Below are positions 1-45,890 of a stretch of DNA of 64,000 bases, in pieces. The position numbers were made by a program, and so were the translations under genes. The stretch's first letter is position 1, and every line of letters begins with the position of its first letter. The notes beneath the pieces were generated by a model that saw nothing but the letters and a program-made list of their open reading frames with translations, had not been told where the DNA came from and did not search any database. This DNA is from Seriola aureovittata (taxonomy: Eukaryota > Chordata > Actinopteri > Carangiformes > Carangidae), in contig NC_079364.1 in NCBI RefSeq assembly GCF_021018895.1, forward strand, positions 15,492,385-15,556,384, written 5' to 3'.

Positions 1-927
1 CATACTCAATGGGATTCAGATTCAATATAATTTAAATCGGGTTTAATACAAAATTTCTAACCTGACTTCGATCATTTACAAGTGACACATCTCTATCATG
101 TCAGCTCATACACATCTTCTTCTTTTAGCAGCTTGCAGTCACAGTTAATGGGAACGTTTTCAGAGTTAGAAGCTCGGATTTAAAAAGTTGAAAGGAATGT
201 TCAAAATGAGCCAATTTAAATAGACACTGTGAAAACCGTGTGCCAGCCTGAATAAGAAATAGGTCAGTGTCTCATCCCGGTCCTCACGACTTTTGTGTCT
301 TAATTGTAAAAGTTACACGGTGAAGGTGTCCATGGATAGATAATGATAAAACGGATATCATGACCTCCCTACTGAAAGTGGTCTTTTGTGTCTGTCTGTG
401 GTAATTCTTCACCCCTTTGTTGTCTTTTTGTGTCTTTTAACTGAGCTCTGTGACTTTTAAACAATATTGTAATAATATTCACAGAGGGTCGTACATTCAT
501 ACATCACACAGGACCCCTGCGCCTGTGCCGGGTAGGTCAATCTGGTAATCCATCCATGAAGGTGTCACTTCTCTCATTAATACAGACAGATGTTTTGTGT
601 ACATAGTTCTGGAGTTTTTGGAGATTAAATATCACTCACTTAATCTATGTTTTCTTGACATGTGAGGCACTGTAGAAATTTGGCAAACAAACAATATTTG
701 CTGATGAGTAAGACCAGAAAATTACTATGAGTACAATCTAGAGAAGGTTTTCACTTTTATAAAAGAAAACCACTGCAGCACCTCAAGTAATGTGGCTTTA
801 CCATTTAGTTTTCCTTTTTGTTAATATTCAGGTAAAAACAGAAGAAAATCTATGTTCTTACCATTTTGGATAAGAATAGAGTGCGGCTGAATAAATGAAG
901 CTGTAATTTATATCGTGGTGTGTGCAG

Positions 928-29022
<28,095 letters not shown>

Positions 29023-29855
29023 GGAGAGAAGGATTTTTATGCCAGACAAGAAGAAGATCTTTGGACTGAGTGTAGCAGCACAACCAAAGAACCCCACTAC
29101 AGAAAAACAGAGACTGCAGTCATTCTTTGTCTCTGTCGATTTACCATATCATCACACTTGGACTCACTTGAATCCATGACCCTGACTCTGGAGGGTCAGA
29201 GACATTCTGGGAGGCTTTATGGATAATGTTGCCTTTGTCATGGTTAAGTTATGATTATGTTCGGATTAAAAAGTCAACACATTGTTTGCTGCAGCGAGAA
29301 AAACAATTATTTCTGTTTAGGGACCAATTATATGATGTGATGAAATATACATGTATTTAAATTAGATGCATACAATAATGATACATTCTGGTTCTGGTAC
29401 TTTGGATGATGAATCTGGCACGTTCCATTAAATGCCACAGTAGAAGAAGTGTGTATTTATCTACACTATAATGTTAAAGTATAATCTCTCAGGTCCAACA
29501 GATGATGAAGATTATCCTGAGAAATTCTTAATTTGTATTTAAAGCTATAGAAATTTAAGGATTGTTGTTATTTGTTTAAGTTCTATCATGTGTATTTAAA
29601 AACTTTAATATGTAAGCACATTCCAAAGTAGTTCCTTAAGTGCAATATTTTGCAGTTGATGGTTCTTGTTTGTGCCATTTTGGATTGTGTCTTCAGAGCA
29701 CTGAGAGATTTTCGTCTTGTATGAGAGCACTGTTTAGATGGCATGAGACTTATTTTTATCTTCTTTGCACGTGTGCCTGCCTGTGTTGTTTGATTTTTGT
29801 GGATTTTATGCTCTGCCACTTCACCTTTAAATAAAGGTGCCTGAAAGTATTCAGT
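29023..29855 (+). other. irag1: irag1 3' untranslated region
   Basis: After the TAA at 29020-29022 no conserved frame continues. A canonical AATAAA at 29830-29835 predicts cleavage about 15-25 bases later. Confidence 0.75.
29830..29835 (+). terminator. irag1: irag1 polyadenylation signal AATAAA
   Basis: The hexamer is in 'cctttaaataaaggtgcc', about 810 bases past the stop codon. A weaker ATTAAA occurs near 29264. Confidence 0.7.
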
Positions 29856-31509
29856 CGTCATTTCCATAGTGACAAATATGCTGGATAGTGCTGTAATCTC
29901 TTTTCTAACATGCTTTTAGCTTTCTTGTTCACAGTTAGATGAAAGAAATTAAACCAATCAGCAGTTAGTCAGTTAGCTTAGTTTAGCAGTTACCTTAGCT
30001 TAGCATAAAGGCTGGAAACAGGGGGAAACAGCTAGACTCGCTCAGTCTAAAAGTGATCAAATCCACCTTGCAGCACCTCTAAAACTCACGAATGAACATG
30101 TCTTCTATGTTTATTGAAACAAAAACCAAACGGTAAAAATGAAAAGTTGGAGTATTTCTTTAAATTATGTAATCAGTTGGGCTTTTTCACTGAAGACATT
30201 TTGATGTGTCGCAGTTGAAAAAACACAGGTGTAAATAATAAAAATAACAATGACTGGATTCTATTCAGCTGCTTCTGTTCCAGGGTCCTGGTATTGTTCA
30301 GGCTGGCTCAATGTCACACTCATGATTTAATGGGACACTCGAAATGAACAGGGGCATTATTAATGTTATTAGTAACACCTGTGTTTTTCTTTCTGTAATA
30401 AATCAAAATGCCTGCTTTGAGAAAAAGCCTATTCCATCCTATTCTCACTGGAGTAGCTTAATTAACTAAGGAAACAATTTAGTATAATGTAATGTGACTG
30501 AATAAGGTCTTAAAATGGCCCCATAAACACACAAAGCCCACCCAAGAGAAATGTAATATTTGTCCTTTTCCACAGCTCCAGATCGTCATTTATTATGCCC
30601 TCACACCTCATTGACACCTCACATCTGATAAAAAAAAAAAAACACGGCTATGTGTTCGTCAGCAGACTTTGCGTCATTTCCTGCCGTCAGGGCTTGTGCA
30701 GAGATGTTTTTGTGGAAGTGGGATGTCGTGATGTGCCAAAACTCATCAGAGGATACCAGAGATCATACGTGTGTTCATGACTGAGTAAGGCCTCAAGGGA
30801 GGAAATCATCTGGACAGGGAGCCCACAGTCAGATGTCACTAACAAATCACTTACGCCAAGAGGACAGGCTTGAATTACATGTTGAACACTATTATTTTCA
30901 TCACTCCGGAAGCAGATTTTTATTGGCTTTGTTCTTTGTTATAAACTGTAGTTTCACTGACATCCAACAAGTACTTAACTGAAAGCACTTGTTTAAGTCA
31001 AAGAACATTTTTGTCAATCATCATTTCATTATTCCTGGAACATGAATCCACTCTACACTGTGAAAAGCTCTTCACTAGTGTAATTCATACAACCTTCTTT
31101 TAGATGAGTTAACCTTTTAATAAATCATACCTAACAAGTCAGTATTAAGACTGAAGCAACTCATTATTTCTTGTGTTGAAATTGTGTTTTTTGAACTTTG
31201 AAAGAAGTTCAGTTCACAAAACTGAAAATGAAACAGAATTTTCTGTAGCTTTGTCTCATGCTGACACATTATTTTTGTCTATATTTCTCTCCTGGGGCCT
31301 GCTCTTGGGACATATGATGGCTCTTAATCTGACCTATGCACAGTACTTCCCTCTTCCTTTTCCTTTACTTTCTGGCAAAGGCCACAGAGTCCACAGACCC
31401 CAGTGAACGGGATTACCTCTATTTAACCCTGTCATTTAGCTCACAGGCACATAAGCCGTGCAACACTTGTCATCCCCAGCATTCATCCGTCTCTCTACTC
31501 TGAGCAGTC
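29856..31509. other. irag1-lyve1 intergenic region
   Basis: About 1.6 kb separate irag1 polyadenylation from the lyve1 start. It holds the repeat at 29955-30165 and otherwise AT-rich DNA. The lyve1 promoter must lie at its right end, but I see no clear TATA box, only 'ctatttaac' near 31419. Confidence 0.6.
29955..30165 (+). repeat. Dispersed teleost repeat ('ttagcttagcataaaggctgg')
   Basis: The segment has 'ccttagcttagcataaaggctggaaacagggggaaacagctag', then 'cagcacctctaaaactcacgaatgaacatgtcttctatgtttattgaaacaaaaacc'. The latter half aligns by eye with 28285-28345. I recognise it as a frequent fish repeat. Confidence 0.65.
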
Positions 31510-33591
31510 ATGAATATGATCTGGCTTTGCATCACATCAGTGTTGTCAATTACTTCAGTCATCTCTGGTCAAGTTTTTGACACAAGCCACATCAGAGGTA
31601 AGTAATTCCAGATTATTTAACATTTGTCAGTTTGTATATTTCTACTGAATACCTAACTGTATATATGTAACTGCTCTGGTCAACAGCAACATTTATTGTT
31701 TCATCATATTGCTGTCTCTGCAAATACATTAAATCGAAATCTGAATGTGTGGTACGTCTTGTGTCTAGTTTTCCCAGCAGTGAACCGGAGTATTGCTGGA
31801 ATATTCCAGGTTAGCGCCATAAATGACCTGAACCAGCCACAGTATGCCTTCAATGCATCTGAAGCTCGGAGACTCTGCTCGTTCCTTGGAGTGAACATTG
31901 CCTCAAAATCACAAGTACAGGATGCACTCACAAGAGGTTTAGAAACATGCAGGTAAGATCAGAGAATAGATGCACAAGAGTTCACTGAAAAGTGCCTGAT
32001 CTCACATTTTGTTTTGTTTTGTTTTGTTCAGGTTTGGATGGATCGATGAACATTTAGCGATCATTCCCCGCATCAAGGCACTTTCTAATTGTGGCAAAAG
32101 CCAGACAGGCTTGGTGACATGGCGAGCCTCTGTAACACAAAAGTTTGATGTGTTTTGCTTCAATGAATCAGGTATGATTTTTTAATATGTATTTTAGACT
32201 TCTCACTAAGTGGCAACAGTTAATTGAAGATATCATGCATGCTGTTCTCAACACAGCCCTGGCTTTTGGTTCTTTAGACAAAAACATATGATATGAGCTG
32301 ATATTTTTCAGGAGGTATTAATTCAGATTGATATAAATGAATTGATTTGAATCGCAATTTTTTGTATAAGATTCAGCTGCATTTTTAGCATATTCATAAC
32401 TTTTTATGGAAAACTACTTACTCCAAAATTTCTGAGAAAATATTTGCATTAAAGTTAAGACTGAACTTCTGGAGAACATTAACAGTTTGTTTAATCCTCC
32501 TCAATTGTATTATGTCTATTCAATAGGATTTTAAGTTTAAGTTCTCAAACAAATAAAAAATAATGAATTGCACAAACAAAGGTACATTTAATAAATGACA
32601 TGCACTTCATAGAATAATGATCTAATCTGTCTTTTTCCTTCATGTACACGTACAGATGCAGCGACACAATTGAAGGATACAACAAGTGACAGGCCTTTGA
32701 GCAGCAGGGATTACTCGGTGCAAACAAACTCCATCCAGACGACACACTCTACGTCTTCCTCCTCCCCTTTTCCTCCTTCCTCCTCAGCCCCTAAAGCCAT
32801 AGACAATGAGGCAGAACCAGTCCTCTATGTTGGCAGTGCACAAAGCTCTGCTGGAGGTATGGGAATCTTGTTCACAACAGAATCAATACAGTAGAGGAAC
32901 CTTTCATTTCATTCTTTTCGTACTTTACAGAAAATACAGCACACTATGTCAAAAAGGTACAAGTAACAACTGTAAAATACAAGTGATGACCTTTTATCTA
33001 AATGTTTAGATGTTATTTTTGTTTTTGTCTAATGTCTTTTTCCTCTGTTTCATTGTTCCAGCAAAGATTGTACTTATCACCTCAACTTGTGCCCTTCTCC
33101 TCACTGCAATAATCATCCTTGCATATCTAAAATGGTGAGTGGTTTTCCATATGAAAGTACTGTATATGATACTGAGGTCTGAAAACAAACTTTTTGCTGT
33201 TTAAATCACGTTTTATAGAACCAATATCTAAAAAAGTTCATACATAAAATATCACTACTGAAAGAAGCTATGCAGTATCAGCACTGAAAGCTGAACGATA
33301 ATGAGCTGTGGGAAAACTGATGAGACAAAGTATATTTCTTTCATTTCAAATTCCTGGTACTTTGCATTATATCATGTTTCTCCTTTTGTCATTATTATAT
33401 CTATTTGTTCATTATATGATTATTTTTTCATTTTCTCTGTGAAAAGGAGGAGTTGGTCTCAGAGCTCTGACAAGGAGCAGCAGCAGGAGTACATCAAGAC
33501 AGAAGATTGGACGTGTATGAAGGCTATAAGGGAAACCAAGGCAGATGTTCAGGAGGATGAAAGGATAGAAGTTGGTGACAATGCAAATTAA
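31510..33591 (+). CDS. lyve1: Lymphatic vessel endothelial hyaluronan receptor 1 (Link-module membrane protein)
   Basis: LYVE-1 is a CD44-related type I membrane receptor for hyaluronan on lymphatic endothelium. Coding exons are 31510-31597, 31769-31952, 32032-32171, 32656-32856, 33062-33134 and 33447-33591. All phases agree, giving 276 residues. A signal peptide starts MNMIWLCITSVLSITSVI. The Link module spans exons 2-3 with four cysteines in order (RRLCSFLG, LETCRFGWI, SNCGKSQTG, VFCFNES). Exon 4 is a Ser/Thr/Pro stalk suited to O-glycosylation, exon 5 the membrane helix (IVLITSTCALLLTAIIILAY), and exon 6 a charged tail. Position between irag1 and ampd3 favours LYVE1 over CD44. The extra cysteine pair known from human LYVE-1 and CD44 is absent. 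Whether this is the fish a or b copy cannot be told. Confidence 0.93.
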
Positions 33592-33795
33592 AAGTTTTGC
33601 TGATGAGGTACACCAAAGAAACACACCATGGACAACTACTGAGTAATATTCTTTTTAAGGACAATGTGACCCTTTGTTTATGTGAAAGTAATGTAACAGA
33701 CTGGCTGTAAATAGCATTTTTTTTTTGCATGTTATACTGTATGTGTTTATTATTTTTAGTTATCTGATATTATTAAATGGTGCACTTTAGCCACT
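33592..33795 (+). other. lyve1: lyve1 3' UTR with ATTAAA signal
   Basis: A variant polyadenylation hexamer ATTAAA sits at 33772-33777, about 180 bases after the stop. It implies a short 3' UTR. Confidence 0.55.
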
Positions 33796-34458
33796 AGATG
33801 GCAATGTTTGCAATACAATCATTTACGAACGTTATTTTAACACACTGTTTGCTGCAGTCAACACACATGTAAAAGATACTTTGCTACAACTGTTTTTTAA
33901 AAAGCCTATCATTACAAGCTCAGGTATCTTCTTAATCTTTCTTATGTCAATATCTTTCCCAAAGAAAAAAATCACTGAAACCTCTTGAAACAAGCTATTT
34001 AGGGAGAGACAGAGGAAATGTCCCAGACATCCTCCATCAGTTGTCAGAGTTGTCTGAACTAACATTGTGCAAAGCTCTCAAGTGTTCGTATGTCTGATGT
34101 GCAGTGTATACAGTACCTGAAAAACTTTCAAACAGTTTCTATGACATACCCCTACCACAAAATGGAGTGTAAGGTACAGTTGTTTATACATAGTGGGTTT
34201 GTGTGATGACAAACGTGTAATTCTGCTTTACACATCGAGCTCTCGACCCTTTGAGAACCAAAGTGCTATCAGTCATCCAAGTCATGCATCTTCACTTTAC
34301 CAATCTCCTTTGTTATGAATATGTGAGCAGCTAATTTTCTCTTCTCATTTGTCTTTGTTTAATCAATATGGTCACTCAGTGCCAATTTTCAAGCTAAAAG
34401 TAAATGGCGGTAACTGGGAGCTCAGCATGCTTGGATTCAATCTAATGTGAGGTCCATT
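33796..34458. other. lyve1-ampd3 convergent intergenic region and ampd3 3' UTR
   Basis: The two genes end tail to tail. On the minus strand an ATTAAA at 34363-34358 could serve ampd3, about 100 bases after its stop. No gene lies here; mammals have RNF141 in this interval. Confidence 0.6.
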
Positions 34459-40361
<5,903 letters not shown>

Positions 40362-43300
40362 GTCTGCAAGATGGTAGAAGCTGCAATGAAATAGCTGGTG
40401 ACAATAACATGTATTCATAGGATACAGGAAAGATGACCTGCCTCTTTCAACTGAACTTTACCACGCTGACTAGTTTGTGCTGTTTTGTAAACAAGCAGAT
40501 CTACCTGTGTGAGGGTTTTGGTGCAAAACATTCAAGAGCTAACTGCTGTATAGTATCACCACCTGAAGAGCTCTGTGCGAATTGTTCATGTTGGCTCAAG
40601 TAACAGTGACATTTGTGGTGCCACAAATAAATCAGCACACAAGATTTTCAGGTAGTCAGTATGGATCCTACACAAACAGGAGATCATTACAGTCCATACT
40701 GATAAAATGGATGAAGCTATATAATTAAAGATTCATGACACTACTCACCCACTACTTTATAGTTTACTTACTTTATTTACCCTTAATACAATTAATGTCA
40801 TTAATTCCAATTTAGCCCTTATCAACAGTATGTCATTGTGGAAACAGTCCATCTGTTTACAGTCATTCACCAGGATCACAGACCCATACAGGGCAGCACC
40901 TATGTCAAATAAAGAACTGTCTATTTCTGTGAGGAGATAACCTGAATGAACTGATAGTGTCTTGTTGATATCCTCAGTGATACAGGGTGCAGTTCATTGG
41001 AGTGCTGAAGCAACAACAGAGAAAGGCCACGCTATGTGGTGTCATGTAAGCCAATTTTCCGCTCTGCCAGGGTGCTTCCAGGAAGCTTATCATTCCGGAC
41101 ACACAACACTATCCTGACAACAGCTGTGTGCATCAGCGCTGCTGTGGAGCTTAATGGCACCACATGTACACTGTGAAAAGGGAGAGGATCATAAAGCTGT
41201 ATTGATCTGGAAATGATGGCCTTATGAATTATTAACCGTCTGATCATTATACACCCAGAACTTCTATGAAACAAATACTTTCTTTTTTCTCGCTTTTCAT
41301 AGTCAGTTGCAAACACACAGAATGTTTAGATGTTTGTCAATTTGTTCTGCCCATTGATTTTGTTTGTTTTTTCCTATTATTTATTCATTTATTTTGCAGA
41401 GCAAGGACAAGCAGCTGGTGGAACACAAAATCAGCAAATTAAATTATTTAAAATACATTCATACAGTAAAAATAAAACAAAAAAGTAAAGTTAAAAATGT
41501 ACAAAGTAAAGTAAAATTAAATTAAATGTGAGGACTACATAGAAGTGAATTATGCATTCAGTATCCTAATTGAAGGGGAACTAGTTGCAAATTGCCTAAT
41601 AATTCCTTGAGAAATAAATATATATATATACATATACATATATATATAACACAATTACTTGACACCACGGCTGAAATTTGGAGGATCCTGACATCAAAGT
41701 TACCGGTTTACTTATTCTGGTTTATCAACTGCAGCGGTTTCAAGTCATAGATATGAGGATAGTTAGGTGTAGTTTTGAACCAACCCACTTGCTAGCCAGT
41801 TAGGTTAAACTTACGCAGTTACCATTACGCTAAAATCATAATTTTATTGTTGCTAGCTACTAACCTCGCCTGTCCTTTCCACCACCTTTAATCATCCTGC
41901 CCGAGCTGCTTCCGCTTCATCAAGTACTAGGTTTGTATAAAATCTTAATTTTTGAGACTGTATTTAGCAGAAGAAAGAAGCCACTCTCGTAGCCTTAGTC
42001 GTTATTACACTAAGTTGTTATAAATTTCTGTTTTCCCTGACTTTCCTTGTACATCTCTGCTTTTATCAGTCCTAGGCTGTTGCCATGACAATAAATGCCG
42101 AGAATGTGTCGTCATGAACGACTTTTAAAAAGTGTTGTGAACATTTTTTGTAAATTTAAAAAAAATGACAGGTGTTAGGGTAAGAAAAAATCAAGTCAGA
42201 ATTACTTTCAGAAAATGTTCTTAAGGTTTTTCAGACTAGAACACCATCGATTAGCTGAATGATAGAGGACAGAAAATTAAAAGACAACTATGTTGAAAAT
42301 CAAATGATCATTTTTAGGTAAAATAGTAAAACATTTAATGGTTCCAGCTTCTCAAATGTTAGAATTTGATGTTTTTCTTTTTTATACTTGGCAGTAAACT
42401 ACTGAGTTTTGGACTGTTGGCCAAATTAAAGACATTTGAAGACATCAATGTGGAGGCAGGAAAATTATAACAGGCATTTTTCACTATTTTCTGACATTTT
42501 GTGGACAATACAAATGCTGTCTTTAGTTTTGAGTGTCTGAGAGGCCGCGCCTCAGACCCTTCTCTGTTGACCTCTATGTGCCTTGAATTATAGCAGATGT
42601 GCAGTGATCCAGAGAATAACCTATAGTGTTACTTGAGTTTATAGCCATTTTGTATTACAGTTATACAGTATGCCTCTCATCAGTTCTGCGCTTACCTTCA
42701 GTGCCACTCATAGCCATATCTGGGGGTGCTGTCCTCTCAAGTCCTAGTCAGTGAAGCCCAGTGGTACCTTAATGGATTCTGTCTGCATCTATCTGGGTCA
42801 TACTCAGTCAATCTATGAGTCTATGGTGGCACACAACCTCAGTTTTGTTTTCCTGACTGCCCATCTCTCTCTATTTTAAGGCGCCAGGCATCATGTTGAC
42901 AGAGCCACTAATCCTGAGAATATGTCAAAACTGGCTGTCAACAAAGAGAGGGCCTCACTCAGAGGAGACAGAGCCTGCTGCTCTATTTTTCTCTCTCTCT
43001 ATCTCGTCCTGTGTCTCTCAGACACACACATACTTAGACACAAACACACAAGCACTCTGTTGCTCACTCTTGCACTTACTTACTGTGCAGTGTGCGCACA
43101 TAGAGATGAAGAGAAGAAACGAGACTACGCGCTATTTCTCTGACAAAGAGGTATCACATCCAGGGAGTCGGCGCTGCTGCGATAATTTTCTAAAATACTT
43201 AAGGCAGGCAGTCTGAAAACAATCAGGACATTTCCCCATTTATCACTGTTCTCTCGCTTATTAGCACTGTATTTATCTGGGCTCTGATCTTGGTTTAGTC

Positions 43301-44212
43301 CCTGGACATCTGAAAATACATAATACTGCTGTGGGGTTCTGACAAAGTCATTCTTTAAACAAATAACTGCCCTCAGAAGACATTAGGCTTTACACTCTCA
43401 GATTGCAACTGAGATTTGTGTGATACCAAAGACAACTGACCCCATCTCACATTTGATATCTGTATATGATGCAGAGCTGCATAATGTGTTCGTACTCTCT
43501 GTCACTACCCAGCTATTTATAACCAAGTGACCAGACCAATCCTTTATGTCAGTAGTGAAAAGACTCCTTTAGTAGTCAGTATGATAAAATAATCTTAATC
43601 ACATAATCACTCTTATCACTTCACTTATGGTTTCTGCTAATGTTAACCAGCATATAATAAACAATGGCCACGCTTAGCCCGTTCCCACCATGACCTGGAC
43701 TCTGATAAGTAGCAGAATATGGATGGCCTAGATCAGAATCTGTGACAAATTTTATAGTGCATCACTTGCCCCTGATTTCCCAGGGAATTCATGAATTTAT
43801 TGACTATGAATGAAATAAAATGTATCATTTTTATTTTCAAATCTAAAACAGTCTCAGAGCTTCAACAATTCAGCTCAACAACAGTGTGTTATATCTGCTT
43901 GTGATGCACAGGCGATCAGGTTCCTTGAAGTATAACAACAATATGGCAGACAGTCAACAGATACAGCACATGCTGCATCTCTGCAAGCTTGAATTAGCCA
44001 GGAGAGGGTACTACTCATTCATTGTTTAATTTCTTGTAACACATGTGGCTGTCAATGCACAATGATGTTTATTTCCTTTAGACTTGCAGTTTTCACATTT
44101 AAGGAATGGATCCTTTAATAATTTTATCAATCCACAATATTTGTAATGTGATAATATTTCAGAAAAAATACAACAAGGGGCTTGGTCATTCCCATCCCAC
44201 CACTGCAGAGTG

Positions 44213-44283
<71 letters not shown>
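44213..44283. repeat. (ATCA)n tetranucleotide microsatellite
   Basis: About 18 uninterrupted ATCA units between 'gcagagtg' and 'tccttaaat'. Confidence 0.97.
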
Positions 44284-45827
44284 CTTAAATAATAAAAATG
44301 CCTTTCAGTCTATAGTGGGGACTATCCAACTCAGCACCCTAATAAGGCAGGAGATAAAGTATTTTATTCAGTGTTATTGATCAACCTGTCTGGTATAGGA
44401 AGCATCCGATCTGACTGAGAAACAGTGTTACGGTGTAGCTTTGCAGAAAACCTTATTAGACACTAATGTGGGGTGTATCTTAATGGTGCTCACTCTGGAC
44501 TGTGCTAATGTGGGTTGGTGCGCCCTTGTGTTTGTCTGCTTAAATGTACTGTAAATGTGGAAATGTGGAGTTGACCATATATCATCTCCACACTTGCTCT
44601 GAGGAATAAGGATCATCATTCTTTATTTTCCATTCACTGTGTAAATCCCATAGGAGGCTTCCGGAGGTCATTACTGGACCACTCATAGCCCCATCTCGAC
44701 CCAGCTTGCTATACTTAGCTGGCTTTATCTTGTCTTTTTTGTATTTCTCAGACACCTCACTACCATTATTGGCTGAGCCACCAACTCGGCTCTTGTCAAA
44801 GTCCTATCTAAGAGAGGTGAACCACACAAGAGAACGCCATTTACCACATTACAGAGATAGATATAATGAGAGAGGGAATGTAGAGAAGCTCACTCTTTCC
44901 CAAGCAAGGACTTGACTGCTGCTTTAAAAGAGGCGTGTCGCCTCTTCTCATCTTTCTCAGTGGCCAGGGCCTGGAGAAGAATGAAGAACAGCAAAGGAAG
45001 TGCACTAACCATGCACACAAAGCAGCATCCCTTACGGCTATTCTGAAATACTTGTCACATTTCCATTTGTAGTTTTTTTTTATAGCACTGATGAATAGGT
45101 TTGGATATCAATAAACAGTTATCAGTTAAAAATTCTCACATACTGTAGAAAATAAATATAACTAAAAATCAAAAAAGGAGATTTTGAAGGCATAGAAAGA
45201 TACATCAAGTTTGCCTTCCATTGTCAATTATCAATGGTCATCACTGGTCCTAGACTAATATGTCAAATAAGTCCACTCACCTTGTCAGGCTCTGCTGTCT
45301 CTGAGGTGTGTATAAACTGTGCAAGTTGCCTCAGAGAAACACCTAAGTCATGCTGTGCTTTTGTTGTGGCTAGAGTATATGATATCTCATTCTCCACCCT
45401 GCAGTGCACATCACTCCATCCTTAACTCTTTCATTGCTGAAGCTTTGTACAAAGACAAGTACAAAGAGCTGAACAAAGGCTGAAGTCAGCCTTTGTGGTG
45501 CTTTAACTGTGGTGCTGTTAACTAACTACTTTTTCAGTACAAAGTGATATGTTGGGAATTATGTTCAAAATAGGGGAGTATGTAAAATATCAATGTTTTC
45601 CCCGTTTACTCTCTTCTTACTTAGAGACAAATTATATCCTCTTGTGGATGTAGTCATTCATTGTTATTGCTCGTTTGCAGGACATTTTGCTGAGATCAGA
45701 CCAGCAAGTATTAACAGCAATATAAGGTGCCCTTTTGATTAGATAAACACTGAATGTACATGACTGACAGACTTATTTGTGACAAAGCTTAAAAACCCTG
45801 CTCTCACTTCTGTCTCTTTCATTACAG

Positions 45828-45890
45828 GTCCTCAACTACGACACAGTACGCTGACCCAGACATACTTGATCGGTGTACATCATGGCAAGA
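45828..45890 (+). other. Orphan exon-like segment with ATG before the donor
   Basis: A strong polypyrimidine acceptor (ctctttcattacag) and a consensus donor (AAGA|gtaagt) bracket 63 bases. Near the 3' end is ATG GCA AGA, so it could be a 5' UTR exon with a start codon. No partner exon was identified on this strand before adm, which is on the other strand. It may be part of a non-coding RNA or chance. Confidence 0.3.

Noticed and set aside
481..535. 20-bp micro-exon between 'cacacag' and 'gtaggt'
   Set aside because: The phase would fit the 928 exon, but the segment is too short to distinguish from chance AG/GT spacing.
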